A stretch of DNA of 64,000 nucleotides from Streptococcus australis. Its GTDB lineage: Bacteria > Bacillota > Bacilli > Lactobacillales > Streptococcaceae. The position numbers were made by a program, and so were the translations under genes. The notes under the pieces are model-generated. The model saw nothing but the letters and a program-made list of their open reading frames with translations. It ran no database searches and had not been told where the DNA came from. Location of the stretch: contig NZ_RJPZ01000002.1 of the NCBI RefSeq assembly GCF_003943615.1, forward strand, positions 186,001 through 250,000, given 5' to 3'. Numbering within the stretch: the stretch's first letter is position 1; each line of letters begins with the position of its first letter. Of the stretch, positions 16,973 to 25,529 are shown one piece after another.

Positions 16973-17430
16973 ATTTTCCTCATCTCATATTCATTTGAGA
17001 AATTGTGCATGAGGGAGTTGATGGCTTTTAAAATGGATTTTCGAGTAATGATTCCTTCAAAGACTCCATCTTCTGAAACAACCGGTAGAAAGGATTCCTC
17101 TACCAACTTATGCAAGACTTCTGTCACAGTATAATCTTTCCCTAAGCGCTCTCCATCCTTTTTTGTCATATGAACGATGTCCATGGATGAAAAGACGTCA
17201 TCAGAATAATCATGTTTCATTTGGTAAGAAAGAATGTCTGTTAAAGAAATCGTCCCTACGTACTTCATCTGATCGGTCACAACAGGAACACGAGTGTAGC
17301 TAATTTGACTGAGCACCAAGATAGCATGATCCACATTGTGCGTATCAATCAAGACAGCTAAATTGCGCGCTGGAGTCAAAAAAGTTTTTTCTTCTCGAAG
17401 TATAAATTCCTCAAATTCCTTAGCGATCAT
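16969..17430 (-). CDS. cbpB: CBS-domain protein, cyclic-di-AMP-binding CbpB type
   Basis: A 153-residue protein made of two CBS domains (about residues 10-75 and 85-145). YTRVPVVTDQMKYVGTISLTD and FLPVVSEDGVFEGIITRKSI are the conserved strands. It matches CbpB/DarB (YkuL), a cyclic-di-AMP receptor that in other Firmicutes binds Rel and pyruvate carboxylase when free of ligand. Its ATG overlaps the previous stop (ATGA) and its end overlaps the xerD-like start by 4 bp. The partner in streptococci is not readable from sequence. Confidence 0.85.
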   Translation of the reverse strand: MIAKEFEEFILREEKTFLTPARNLAVLIDTHNVDHAILVLSQISYTRVPVVTDQMKYVGTISLTDILSYQMKHDYSDDVFSSMDIVHMTKKDGERLGKDYTVTEVLHKLVEESFLPVVSEDGVFEGIITRKSILKAINSLMHNFSNEYEMRKI

Positions 17431-17948
17431 CGATCAAACTCCTTTGTAAGAGGTTCATACACCTCATGTTTCCGATTTAAAAATTCAACTCGATAGGAAT
17501 CTGCATCAATTTCCACTTTAGCATAGAGGCACTCTTGAATGGGCCCCCGCGGTAAACTGACTGACCCAGGGTTCAGAAAAAGGGTACGCCCTTCCTTCCA
17601 AGCATCCGGAATATGCAGATGGCCATAGAGGCAGATATCTGCATCTTCTTCCTGGGCCCACAAATCTAACTTTTGAAAACTAAAATTAATTTGGAAAAGA
17701 TGGCCATGGGTTTGAATGATCCGAGTAGGACCCAATTGCGTCACCAAACGTTCCGGGTACTCCCCATAAAAGTCCATGTTCCCTTTGACAACATGAATGC
17801 CTTCCCATACAGGATCGGTACTTTCTAACTCAGAATCCCCGTTGTGAAAAATGGCATCGACCTTTCCGTTATAGTGGTTTTTGATCTCTTCTACGATCTG
17901 ACAATCACCATGAGAATCGCTCATGACGATGATTACTTGTTCTGCCAT
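17427..17948 (-). CDS. YfcE/MJ0936-family metallophosphoesterase
   Basis: A 173-residue calcineurin-like phosphoesterase. Metal-binding motifs appear in order: SDSHGD (~residues 10-15), HNGDSE (~35-40), KGNMD (~55-59), THGH (~80-83), GHLH (~109-112), so both metals should be bound. Members hydrolyse phosphodiesters in vitro with unclear physiological substrates. It overlaps rdgB by 16 bp in the murI operon, an order (rdgB then this gene) common in Firmicutes. Confidence 0.88.
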   Translation of the reverse strand: MAEQVIIVMSDSHGDCQIVEEIKNHYNGKVDAIFHNGDSELESTDPVWEGIHVVKGNMDFYGEYPERLVTQLGPTRIIQTHGHLFQINFSFQKLDLWAQEEDADICLYGHLHIPDAWKEGRTLFLNPGSVSLPRGPIQECLYAKVEIDADSYRVEFLNRKHEVYEPLTKEFDR

Positions 17949-18901
17949 GCTGGGAATACCTCCACTAATTTCTTTACGGCTAAAGCTCGATGCGATTGTT
18001 GATTCTTTTCCTCTAGAGTTAGTTGGGCAGATGTCTTACCTGTTTCTCCAACTAGAAAGAGGGGATCATAGCCAAACCCATTTTCACCTTTTGGCTCAAA
18101 ATTGATGTATCCTGGCCAATCCGCCTCCACAACAAGGCTTTCCTTACCAGGACTGGCAACCACTAAGGTTGTATGAAATTTTGCTGACCGATCCTTCAAT
18201 TCAAAGACCATCGCCAGCTCATGTAAGAGCTTAGCATTGTTCTCTAGGTCGGTCGCTCCTACACCTGCAAAGCGAGCAGACCAGACACCTGGTAAGCCCC
18301 CAAGGATATCGACCATGAGTCCTGAATCATCCGCCAACACCATTTTCCCTGTTAACTGTGAAATCGTCTCAGCTTTTAGGCGAGCATTTTCTTCGAAAGT
18401 CATTCCTGTTTCATCTACTTCTGGAAGATCAGGATAATCATTGAGATTCTCCACTTCAAAGCCCATTTGCTCAAAAATATGACGAAACTCTTTGGTTTTT
18501 CCTTCATTCCGAGTAGCGATTAGCAAGCGATCCTTAAGGCCTTCCTGCCCCAAAAAATCTGCAAGTGGAAGACCATTCTTTGGCAGATAAACAGAGAGCA
18601 AGCGTTCTCCTTCTACAATGAGAAGTGCTCCTTGCCGTTGCACGATTTCAATTTTCCGGCCTAGTGTTTCCTCCACGATTTGAAAGAGGAAGGTCAAAAA
18701 CTGCAAACTAGAGGCATAACGGACAACTGTAAGATTCAGGGGGAAGCCCAAGTCTGTGTCTCCAACTAGTGATTCTACTAAGTCAACAAGCTCAGAAGCT
18801 TCTGAAGAGACTTCACTATATTCGTTATAGTCACTCCGATCTCCCCATTCAGCTAAAAACCAATTTAAGGCATCTTTGTATTCATATATCTTTTGGTTCA
18901 T
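17933..18901 (-). CDS. rdgB: Non-canonical purine NTP pyrophosphatase with N-terminal extension
   Basis: The C-terminal ~195 residues (from ~128) are a complete RdgB/HAM1 enzyme: [60 protein letters not shown] split over ~187-211, and [11 protein letters not shown] near 270. It hydrolyses ITP, XTP and dITP to keep them out of nucleic acids. The first ~125 residues are an extra domain of no family I recognise, seen in streptococcal versions (~323 aa). The start is the ATG at 18901, which overlaps the murI stop as ATGA; the longer ORF would intrude into murI. Confidence 0.9.
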   Translation of the reverse strand: MNQKIYEYKDALNWFLAEWGDRSDYNEYSEVSSEASELVDLVESLVGDTDLGFPLNLTVVRYASSLQFLTFLFQIVEETLGRKIEIVQRQGALLIVEGERLLSVYLPKNGLPLADFLGQEGLKDRLLIATRNEGKTKEFRHIFEQMGFEVENLNDYPDLPEVDETGMTFEENARLKAETISQLTGKMVLADDSGLMVDILGGLPGVWSARFAGVGATDLENNAKLLHELAMVFELKDRSAKFHTTLVVASPGKESLVVEADWPGYINFEPKGENGFGYDPLFLVGETGKTSAQLTLEEKNQQSHRALAVKKLVEVFPAWQNK

Positions 18902-19692
18902 AATTCTACATGCTCCACATGAACGACTTGATGCAACCAAGTCTTGGCAATCGCTGCAAAACTGGCTGCATTAGCCGTTGTATAAAATTGATGGTAGCAA
19001 TCCTCCAATTGGCGACTGCGATTAATCTCAAAGTAGTTGAGTAAGACCGAGATATCCCGGACACACTCTGCCCCGCTATCAATTAATTGAACCTCTGGCC
19101 CCATGACATTTTGGATAATAGGACGAAGAAGAGGGTAATGGGTGCAGCCCAAAACCAGCGTATCTACCCTCCCGGCAAGGGGTTTCAAGGTTTCATAGAC
19201 GACTTTTTTTGTAACACTGGACTGCAACTCATTGGATTCAACCAGAGGGACAAATTTCGGACAGGCTAAACTCTCAACTGCCATTTCTGGTGACAGGCTT
19301 TGAATCTTCTTACGGTAAATATCTGAGGCGACCGTCATCGGTGTCCCAATAACGCCAATTCGTTTGCTTCTCGTCGCCTTGATCGCTGCGGAAGCTCCTG
19401 GTAAAATCACTCCTAAAACGGGGATATCCAAGGCTTCTTTTACCTCTTCCCATACAACAGCTGTCGCTGTATTACAGGCCAAAACAATCATCTTCACATT
19501 TTTCGTTAGGAGAAAACGAACCATCTCCCAAGTATAGTCACGAATTTGATCTGCTGGTCTCGGGCCGTATGGTGCTCTGGCAGAATCACCAATATAGACG
19601 ACCTCTTCATGGGGTAGTTGCCGCATCAATTCGCGTACAACGGTTAACCCTCCGACACCCGAATCCAAAAAACCAATTGGTCGATTGTCCAT
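18898..19692 (-). CDS. murI: Glutamate racemase
   Basis: A 264-residue cofactor-independent racemase. The two catalytic Cys sit in VLACNTATA (~residues 70-78) and LGCTHYPLL (~181-189); the N-terminal block [13 protein letters not shown] is also present. It makes D-glutamate for peptidoglycan. The longest ORF starts at a TTG; the ATG at 19692 with AAGGAAGG upstream is the right start. It is the first gene of the long minus-strand operon down to yidD. Confidence 0.94.
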   Translation of the reverse strand: MDNRPIGFLDSGVGGLTVVRELMRQLPHEEVVYIGDSARAPYGPRPADQIRDYTWEMVRFLLTKNVKMIVLACNTATAVVWEEVKEALDIPVLGVILPGASAAIKATRSKRIGVIGTPMTVASDIYRKKIQSLSPEMAVESLACPKFVPLVESNELQSSVTKKVVYETLKPLAGRVDTLVLGCTHYPLLRPIIQNVMGPEVQLIDSGAECVRDISVLLNYFEINRSRQLEDCYHQFYTTANAASFAAIAKTWLHQVVHVEHVEL

Positions 19693-19771
19693 CTGCCTTC
19701 CTTTCAAAACAAGGGACCAAGAAAAATCTTAAAGTCCCCCTACTTATTTTATTGTGTAATCAGTCTTGCTT

Positions 19772-20014
19772 TTATTTCTTCTTCGTGTTCAAAGATGCTT
19801 TTTGTTGGTTCAAAATTTGACGGTATACTTGTTGTACCTTCGCTTCACTTGGACGTTGTCCGCTAGCTCCCAATAAAGTACGAACCGCTTCAACATTCAA
19901 GCGTGGGTTTGATGCAAATTCTTTTTCAAACTGCTTACGAAGTAGGTACATACCTGCCAACATCCCACCAAAGAAAGCAAGGATAATCAATAAAATTGTC
20001 AAAAATGTAGACAT
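19772..20014 (-). CDS. YneF/UPF0154 small membrane protein
   Basis: An 80-residue protein with one N-terminal transmembrane helix (~residues 4-25) and the UPF0154 signature: [15 protein letters not shown], then [16 protein letters not shown] and a QVYRQI helix. The lysine-rich tail ends KKK. The family is almost universal in Firmicutes with no assigned function. It has its own start 57 nt past the lysA region and lies upstream of murI with a 79-nt gap. Confidence 0.88.
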   Translation of the reverse strand: MSTFLTILLIILAFFGGMLAGMYLLRKQFEKEFASNPRLNVEAVRTLLGASGQRPSEAKVQQVYRQILNQQKASLNTKKK

Positions 20015-20070
20015 AAGTGTTTTTCTCCTAAATTCAATATTTACACATTTTCTATTATACCAAAAAGGCC

Positions 20071-21321
20071 CTATTTTTCAAAGTCAAAGCCATACAATGT
20101 TGCAAAGTAATCCTCTGGTTTTTCGGCCCGTCGGATGAGACGAGTTTGGCCCGATTCTTCTAATAAAATCTCGGCAGATCGAAGCTTGGCGTTGTACTGA
20201 TAGCCCATGGAATAACCATGCGCTCCTGTATCATGGATGACCAAGAGATCCCCAATCTCCGAGACAGGAAATTCCCGATTCTTGGCAAACTTATCATTGT
20301 TTTCACACAAACTACCAACAATGTCTACTAATTCTGTCTCTCCATCTGGACGATCGAGATTGGTGATATGGTGGTAGGCCCCGTACATAGCAGGGCGGAG
20401 CAGGTTGACGGCCGAAGCATCCACTCCTAGATAGGTCCGATAAGTCTGTTTCTTATGGGTGACATGGGTGACTAACAAGCCATGTGGTGCCAACATGAAG
20501 CGGCCTAATTCCGTATAGATGTTCACTTGATCTAAACCGGCAGGGATTAAAATAGCCTCGTAAGCACGACGGACACCCTCTCCAATCACAGCGATGTCAT
20601 TCGGCTGGTCTTCTGGTTTGTAGTTCACTCCAACCCCTCCAGAAAGGTTGACAAAATCCAAAGTCACCCCTGTCTTTTCAACAACTTCTACAGTCAACTG
20701 GAATAATTGCTTAGCCAATTCTGGATAGTAATCATTAGAGACGGTATTCGAAGCCAAGAGGGCATGGATTCCAAAGCGCTTAACCCCCAAGTCTTTTAAC
20801 TCACGGAAGGCTTGGATCAATTGCTCCTTGGTCATGCCGAACTTAGCCTCCTCAGGGTGATCCATGATATCCGTTCCCAGTTCAAACACCCCTCCTGGAT
20901 TATAGCGGCAAGAGATAACCTCCGGTAGAGTTGCAACAGACTGTAAGAAAGCTACGTCTTCGTAGGCATCCAAGTTGATAGTTGCTCCTAGTTGACGGGC
21001 AAAGACCATCTCTTCAGCCGGCGTATTATTCGAAGAAAACATAATCTCTTGGTCCGTAAATCCTAATTTTTGTGCCATCAACAATTCCACATAGCTAGCA
21101 CAATCCACGCCACATCCTTCTTCTTTGAGAATTTTTAGGATGGCTGGATTAGGAGTTGCTTTGATAGCAAAGTATTCCTTGAATCCTGGGTTCCAAGAAA
21201 AAGCTTGATGAAGGGCACGAGCTGTTTGCCGGATCCCAGCTTCATCATATAGGTGAAAGGGAGTTGGATAAGTTTCAGTAATTTGTTTTAATTTCTCTCT
21301 GCTAATAAATGGACGTTTCAT
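20071..21321 (-). CDS. lysA: Diaminopimelate decarboxylase
   Basis: A 416-residue fold-III PLP decarboxylase. The PLP lysine is in FAIKATPNP (~residues 47-55); [10 protein letters not shown] (~202-211), the phosphate-binding GEGVRRAYE block and CENNDKFA (~341-348, catalytic Cys) follow. It makes lysine from meso-diaminopimelate. The longest ORF runs to 21525 but that overlaps the BI-1 gene out of frame and adds unrelated residues; [11 protein letters not shown] at 21321 is the start. Streptococcal walls use lysine in the peptide stem, so this is both biosynthetic and wall-related. Confidence 0.93.
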   Translation of the reverse strand: MKRPFISREKLKQITETYPTPFHLYDEAGIRQTARALHQAFSWNPGFKEYFAIKATPNPAILKILKEEGCGVDCASYVELLMAQKLGFTDQEIMFSSNNTPAEEMVFARQLGATINLDAYEDVAFLQSVATLPEVISCRYNPGGVFELGTDIMDHPEEAKFGMTKEQLIQAFRELKDLGVKRFGIHALLASNTVSNDYYPELAKQLFQLTVEVVEKTGVTLDFVNLSGGVGVNYKPEDQPNDIAVIGEGVRRAYEAILIPAGLDQVNIYTELGRFMLAPHGLLVTHVTHKKQTYRTYLGVDASAVNLLRPAMYGAYHHITNLDRPDGETELVDIVGSLCENNDKFAKNREFPVSEIGDLLVIHDTGAHGYSMGYQYNAKLRSAEILLEESGQTRLIRRAEKPEDYFATLYGFDFEK

Positions 21322-21377
21322 TTGAAGATTCTCTTTTCCAATTTTCTTTAGTATATCATAAGTTTTCCAACAAAAAA

Positions 21378-21393
21378 AGCCGGTTCCCCGGCT
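21378..21393 (-). terminator. Terminator of the BI-1 gene
   Basis: AGCCGG (21378-21383) pairs with CCGGCT (21388-21393) around a TTCC loop; on the minus strand it is followed by TTTTTTTG and lies just past the stop at 21401. Confidence 0.75.
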
Positions 21394-21400
21394 CTTTCTA

Positions 21401-22087
21401 TTAATCATTGCGTCCAAAAATACGTAAGATATTGATAAACAAGTTGATGAAGTCAAGGTAGAGTTCCAAAGCCAAGGCAACAACCCATCCATTTGTTGGC
21501 TGACCATTGGATTGTTCATAGACATAACGAATCTTTTGGTTATCCCAAGCAGTCAAACCTGCAAAGATAATCACACAAAGAATGCTAAGGACATAATCCA
21601 TACCAGAGCTTCGTAAGAAAATATTCGCAATCGAAGCAATGATAATACCAATCAAGGCTCCCATAAATGCTCGGCCCATTGTAGATAAATCTTTTTTAGT
21701 TACACGACCAATCGCTGACATGATGAAGAACATCAAGGCACTGACTACAAAAGCTTTATAGACTGTCGCTTGAGCATAGCGAGCAATGATAAAACTCAAG
21801 GTAAAGCCATTCAAAGCGGAATAGGTTAAAAAGAGAGGCAAGGCCATGGGATTGTTTTTCACCGATTGTCTAGAAGCGACAAGGACTAAAATCAATTCAA
21901 CGGCAATGGCAATATAGTAGACCCATGGAGCCTGAATTAGAATATACATGAAGGTTTCTTGGAAAAGGGTCATCATCAAAGCTGATACAACAGCTGAGAT
22001 TCCAACTCCAACTCCGACGAGAGAATAAATTTTGCTATAAAAGCTATTAAGGCCACTTTGTTCGTGGATAACGGTTTGTTGATTCAT
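21401..22087 (-). CDS. Bax inhibitor-1 (YccA/BsYetJ) family membrane protein
   Basis: A 228-residue protein with about seven transmembrane helices. The family blocks are visible: YSALNGFTLSFI (~residues 90-101) and FAGLTAWDNQKI (~177-188), whose Asp is part of the pH-sensitive di-aspartyl latch of BI-1 calcium-leak proteins; ALALELYLDFINLFINILRIFG closes the protein. The start is the ATG at 22087; a TTG two codons upstream is not needed, with AAAGGAATG upstream. Calcium leak activity is inferred from the family. Confidence 0.88.
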   Translation of the reverse strand: MNQQTVIHEQSGLNSFYSKIYSLVGVGVGISAVVSALMMTLFQETFMYILIQAPWVYYIAIAVELILVLVASRQSVKNNPMALPLFLTYSALNGFTLSFIIARYAQATVYKAFVVSALMFFIMSAIGRVTKKDLSTMGRAFMGALIGIIIASIANIFLRSSGMDYVLSILCVIIFAGLTAWDNQKIRYVYEQSNGQPTNGWVVALALELYLDFINLFINILRIFGRND

Positions 22088-22116
22088 GATCAATCATTCC
22101 TTTCAAACTTAAATTA

Positions 22117-22605
22117 TTATGATTTTAACATTTTTCGATGGAAAAGTCTCCTCTTTGACCACTTTTTTCTCATTGGTTCTGAGGCTTCTTTGATAGCCCA
22201 GTACTTATCGACCATGGTCACAAGGAAAGATTCTTTGTAACGTGGTGGAGCAAGCGTCAATCCCCACATATGTTTGAGGATGATATCCTCTTCTTTTTTA
22301 TTGAGGCTTGTTATCTTTTTTGCATTTCGTACAGCTATTCGTGGATGCACCCAAGCATGGCTCTTATTGAATTTGACTTGACGCCAATCATAGTAAAAAA
22401 GATCGTGCAGAAGAGCTCACCTCGCTGTACTTTTGGTATCCCAGCCCATCTTCTTAGAAATACAGTAACTGGTGTAGCTAACATGAATAGAATGCTCCAA
22501 ACGATTGGAGTGAATATGATGCGGAATTTCCTTTAATTTTTGAAGTTTTGGGTGTTGAATCAAATGTCCCACTTCAGCCATATATTCTTTATCTTTCCGA
22601 TACAC
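22117..22605 (-). pseudogene. HD-domain hydrolase gene interrupted by one in-frame TGA
   Basis: Two ORF pieces (22605-22417 and 22416-22117) are in the same frame and read as one ~162-residue HD-superfamily protein broken by a single TGA at 22419-22417. The first part ends ...MGWDTKSTAR and holds the first metal ligand region (NRLEHSIHVSY); the second begins ALLHDLFYYDWR, which carries the HD pair itself, and continues through HPRIAVRNAKKI to the end. The start is a GTG at 22605, 8 nt after a perfect AAGGAGG. Everything else looks intact, so the break is recent, a sequencing error, or tolerated by readthrough. No product with all metal ligands can be made otherwise. Confidence 0.8.
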
Positions 22606-22642
22606 GAGTCTCACCTCCTTAAATCTGACTAGCTCACTCTTC

Positions 22643-23383
22643 TTAAATCATAGAAAACATCAAAATCCCTGCTGCAACTGCGACATTCAGACTTTCTGCT
22701 TGACCCGGCATCGAGATATGAATCAGCTGATCTGCTTTCTCAGCCATCTCTGAACTGATACCTTGGCCCTCATTGCCCATAACTAATACAAAAGCAGGGA
22801 CTTTTTCCACTTTCTTATAGTCAACGGAGTCCTTGGATAAGGTGGTCGCATAGATGGGGAGCTGGCTCTCTTTAATACCTTTCAAGAGTTGCTCTTTGTT
22901 TAAACGGATAACAGGAAGATGAAAATGACTTCCCTGCATGGAGCGCAAGGTTTTCATATTATACAAATCCGCAGATTGATCGGTTAAAAGCACCCCATCA
23001 AAGCCTGCTGCATCAGCAGTCCGAATCATGGTTCCAACATTGCCTGGATCTTGTACATCCTCTAGCAACAAATACCGTCCTTGGGTCAGCTGAAGATGAT
23101 GAATCGGATTTATCTTGACTTCAGCCACAATTCCTTGAGGACTTTTTGAATCAGAAATTTCTGCTAAAACTTCAGGAGATACGATGGTCACCTTCGCATC
23201 TATCTTGATCTTATCTACGAATTCTTCCAGAACAAAGACTTGTTCAATCGGAACCTGATGATTGACAGCTTCTTCATAGAGATGCCACCCTTCGATGAGG
23301 TAGGAGTCGGTTCGGTATTTTTTTTGATGAAGTTTTTTAACTTTTTTAATCCCATTATTGGACTTAGAGGTTATAATATTCAT
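22643..23383 (-). CDS. TrmH/SpoU-family RNA 2'-O-methyltransferase
   Basis: A 246-residue protein with an N-terminal substrate-binding domain (~residues 1-90; GIKKVKKLHQKKYR, YLIEGWHLYEEA) and a SPOUT domain (~95-246). The knot motifs are LLLEDVQDPGNVGTMIRTADA (seen over ~97-117), VLVMGNEGQGIS (~197-208) and ISMPGQAESLNVAVAAGI (~222-239). This is the YsgA-type 23S rRNA ribose methyltransferase. The start is MNIITSK at 23383. The target nucleotide is not known from sequence. It is divergent from the acylphosphatase gene. Confidence 0.9.
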   Translation of the reverse strand: MNIITSKSNNGIKKVKKLHQKKYRTDSYLIEGWHLYEEAVNHQVPIEQVFVLEEFVDKIKIDAKVTIVSPEVLAEISDSKSPQGIVAEVKINPIHHLQLTQGRYLLLEDVQDPGNVGTMIRTADAAGFDGVLLTDQSADLYNMKTLRSMQGSHFHLPVIRLNKEQLLKGIKESQLPIYATTLSKDSVDYKKVEKVPAFVLVMGNEGQGISSEMAEKADQLIHISMPGQAESLNVAVAAGILMFSMI

Positions 23384-23456
23384 AAGACTATTATACCACA
23401 TTCACAGGAGGAGCTTCTCCGTCCTGAGTAGGAATTCAAGCACAAGGAGGACAAGC

Positions 23457-23735
23457 ATGCAAAAAGTTAAAATGACGGCCCAAGGACGGGTTCAAGGTGT
23501 TGGCTTCCGCTGGGGAGTTTATAGCTTAGCACTAGAAATCGGAGGTATTACAGGTCGGGTCTGGAATAATGATGACGGCACAGTTACTATCCTTGCCGCC
23601 TGCGAAGACAATACCCTCATGGCCAAATTTATCCAAGAAATACGAAAAGGTCCGACTCCTTTTTCCAAGGTTTCTTATCTAGACGTCCATCTGGCGAACT
23701 TCGAACCCTACAAAGATTTTAAAATTTCAAATTAA
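23457..23735 (+). CDS. acyP: Acylphosphatase
   Basis: A 92-residue acylphosphatase. The phosphate-binding loop GRVQGVGFRWGV (~residues 10-21) holds the catalytic Arg, and GRVWNNDDGTVTI (~34-46) holds the catalytic Asn. It hydrolyses acyl phosphates such as 1,3-bisphosphoglycerate. The ORF is open further upstream but ATG 23457 follows AAGGAGGACAAGC. The gene sits between the TrmH methylase and yidC2, the order found in other streptococci. Confidence 0.94.
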   Translation: MQKVKMTAQGRVQGVGFRWGVYSLALEIGGITGRVWNNDDGTVTILAACEDNTLMAKFIQEIRKGPTPFSKVSYLDVHLANFEPYKDFKISN

Positions 23736-23814
23736 GTCTTAAGAACTATTGTTAATTTGATAAAAAAACAGTAGAATAGAAAGGTATTATTTAAAATTAA
23801 AGGATAAAAAACTC

Positions 23815-24753
23815 GTGAAAAAATATAAACGTTATCTACTTGCAGCCCTCAGCTTGTCTGCCCTCCTCCTCTTAACGGGATGTGTCAGCATTGACAAGAC
23901 GACCAAACAACCGACCGGTTTCGTCTGGAATCTCATTGGAAAACCAATGGGAGAAGCCATCAATTTCTTTGCGACAGATCTTGGGCTTGGCTTTGGTTTA
24001 GGGATTATCTTAGTAACCGTAATCGTTCGAATCATCATCTTCCCTCTAGGTATTTATCAATCTTGGAAGGCAACCTACCAATCAGAAAAGATGAACTACC
24101 TCAAACCGATCTTTGCACCGATTCAAGAACGTATTAAAAATGCAGAGACTCAAGAAGAAAAACTACTTGCCAATTCTGAATTGATGAATGCCCAAAAAGA
24201 AAACGGCGTCAGCCCATTCGGTGGTATTGGATGTCTGCCTTTGTTGATTCAAATGCCATTCTTCTCAGCCCTTTATTTTGCAGCTCAATACACTCCGGGT
24301 ATCAGCAAGGACTCATTCCTTGGCATTGGTCTCGGTTCAAAAAGCCTGGCTTTGACCCTCGTTGTTGCTGTTCTTTACTACATTCAAAGTATGCTTTCTC
24401 TCCATGGTATCGAAGATGAAAACCAAAGAGAAACCATGAAGAAAACAGCTCTTATGAGTCCTATTATGATTGCTGTCTTCTCTTTGATGGCACCAGCTGG
24501 TGTAACCCTCTACTGGGTAGTCGGTGGTTTTGTACAGATTATTCAACAATTTGTCATCAACTACCTCATCCGTCCAAGATTGCGGAAACAAGTTGCAGAG
24601 GAATATAAAAACAATCCTCCAAAAGCTCCAGCTTCCAATGGACGTCGCGTAAAAAAAGATATCACACCTACCAATCCAGCCAAGGCTCAACGTTCCCTTC
24701 CAACTAACGGAAACAAAAAACGAAACGCTGGAAAACAACGCAACCGTAACTAA
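23815..24753 (+). CDS. yidC: Membrane protein insertase YidC (lipoprotein form, YidC2-like)
   Basis: A 312-residue Oxa1/YidC insertase. It starts with GTG, 9 nt after AAAGGA. Residues 1-23 are a lipoprotein signal peptide ending in the lipobox LLTGC, so Cys23 should be lipidated. Five membrane segments follow at about 50-75, 130-150, 175-195 and 215-245; the hydrophilic groove Arg is in ILVTVIVRIIIFPLG (~62-76). The long basic tail (~260-312; KKRNAGKQRNRN at the end) is typical of the YidC2 paralogue, which binds the ribosome and replaces SRP in co-translational insertion. A strong terminator follows. Confidence 0.93.
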   Translation: MKKYKRYLLAALSLSALLLLTGCVSIDKTTKQPTGFVWNLIGKPMGEAINFFATDLGLGFGLGIILVTVIVRIIIFPLGIYQSWKATYQSEKMNYLKPIFAPIQERIKNAETQEEKLLANSELMNAQKENGVSPFGGIGCLPLLIQMPFFSALYFAAQYTPGISKDSFLGIGLGSKSLALTLVVAVLYYIQSMLSLHGIEDENQRETMKKTALMSPIMIAVFSLMAPAGVTLYWVVGGFVQIIQQFVINYLIRPRLRKQVAEEYKNNPPKAPASNGRRVKKDITPTNPAKAQRSLPTNGNKKRNAGKQRNRN

Positions 24754-24764
24754 TACATACAAAT

Positions 24765-24790
24765 AGGCCGAGATAATATCTCGGCCTTTT
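24765..24790 (+). terminator. Terminator of yidC
   Basis: A 10-bp perfect stem AGGCCGAGAT (24765-24774) / ATCTCGGCCT (24778-24787) with a 3-nt loop is followed by TTTT. A repeat element follows it, so yidC has two candidate terminators in a row. Confidence 0.88.
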
Positions 24791-24807
24791 CCATTACTAT
24801 AAAAAAC

Positions 24808-24985
24808 GAGGCTGGGACAAAAGTCCTAGCCTCTCAATTGTCTTTGGATTGTCGAGCAAGACGCAGTGGTTGAGTGGGCTCTACTAGGCTGATTTCATCA
24901 GCTTTTACACCCCTACTCAACTGTGCGGAGGTGGGACGACGAAATCGAATTCTAACGAATGACCGATTTCTGTCCCACTCTCTTT
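24808..24985 (+). repeat. Triple-hairpin intergenic repeat, copy 3
   Basis: The full ~178-bp element lies between the convergent yidC and greA; its left end is 18 nt past the yidC terminator and its right end abuts the greA stop codon (24986-24988). Small changes from copies 2 and 5 are seen (ACGAGGCTGGGAC at the start; ACTAGGCTG and CACCCCTAC in the middle stem). Confidence 0.9.
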
Positions 24986-25468
24986 TTATTCTGTTTTTTC
25001 AACGTTCACGATTTTTACTTGGTAGCTTCCTGCTGGAGTTTCAATCGTCACAGTATCCCCCGTTTTCTTACCAATTAAGGCATGACCAATTGGACTTTCA
25101 TTTGAGATCTTACCAGCAAAAGCATCCGCTCCAGCTGAACCAACAATGATGTAGACATCTTCTTCGTCTTCACCAATTTCTTGCACGGTAACTGTTTTTC
25201 CGATCGCTACTTCATCAACAGCGACTGCATCACTATCTACAATTTCAGCATAGCGAATCTTTGTTTCTAGGCTGGAGATTTGCCCTTCAACAAAAGCCTG
25301 TTCGTCTTTAGCTGCTTCGTATTCACTGTTTTCCGAAAGGTCCCCGTATGAACGAGCAATTTTAATCCGCTCTACAACTTCTGGACGACGAACTAATTTC
25401 AATTCTTCTAATTCAAGTTCTAACTTTTGCTTTTCAGCAAGGGTCATTGGATAGGTTTTTTCTGCCAT
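24986..25468 (-). CDS. greA: Transcription elongation factor GreA
   Basis: A 160-residue GreA. The N-terminal coiled coil (~residues 8-75, with [20 protein letters not shown] at ~44-63) carries the acidic tip residues that reach into the RNA polymerase secondary channel; the C-terminal FKBP-like domain includes [16 protein letters not shown] (~125-140). It stimulates cleavage of backtracked RNA. It lies just downstream of mltG, the usual streptococcal order. Confidence 0.96.
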   Translation of the reverse strand: MAEKTYPMTLAEKQKLELELEELKLVRRPEVVERIKIARSYGDLSENSEYEAAKDEQAFVEGQISSLETKIRYAEIVDSDAVAVDEVAIGKTVTVQEIGEDEEDVYIIVGSAGADAFAGKISNESPIGHALIGKKTGDTVTIETPAGSYQVKIVNVEKTE

Positions 25469-25507
25469 ATTTATTTCTCTTTTCTATTATTTTTTTCGAA
25501 CTAAAAA

Positions 25508-25525
25508 GGTGTGGCATGCCACATC
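25508..25525 (-). terminator. Terminator of mltG
   Basis: TGTGGC/GCCACA around a very tight CATG turn, followed on the minus strand by CCTTTTTTAG, lies 4 nt past the mltG stop and ~40 nt before the greA start. Confidence 0.65.
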
Positions 25526-25529
25526 CTCC

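Noticed and set aside
19712-19738. GGGAC/GTCCC hairpin between murI and the YneF gene
   Set aside because: Short stem with a long loop and no T tract; not convincing as terminator or regulator.
21322-21525. N-terminal extension of the lysA frame to 21525
   Set aside because: It overlaps the BI-1 gene in another frame and has no similarity to decarboxylases; the ATG at 21321 begins the conserved protein.
22417-22419. Selenocysteine or stop-codon recoding for the TGA in the HD gene
   Set aside because: No SECIS-like hairpin is evident, streptococci lack selenoprotein machinery as far as I know, and the position is not a Cys/Sec site in the family.
24874-25149. Reading frames starting MGSTTLISSAFTALLNCAEVG-like within repeat copies (also at 50009-50191 and 13695-13967)
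   Set aside because: The same frame recurs only because the intergenic repeat recurs. It lacks a ribosome binding site, extends into antisense of greA or the kinase, and the sequence is explained by RNA stems.
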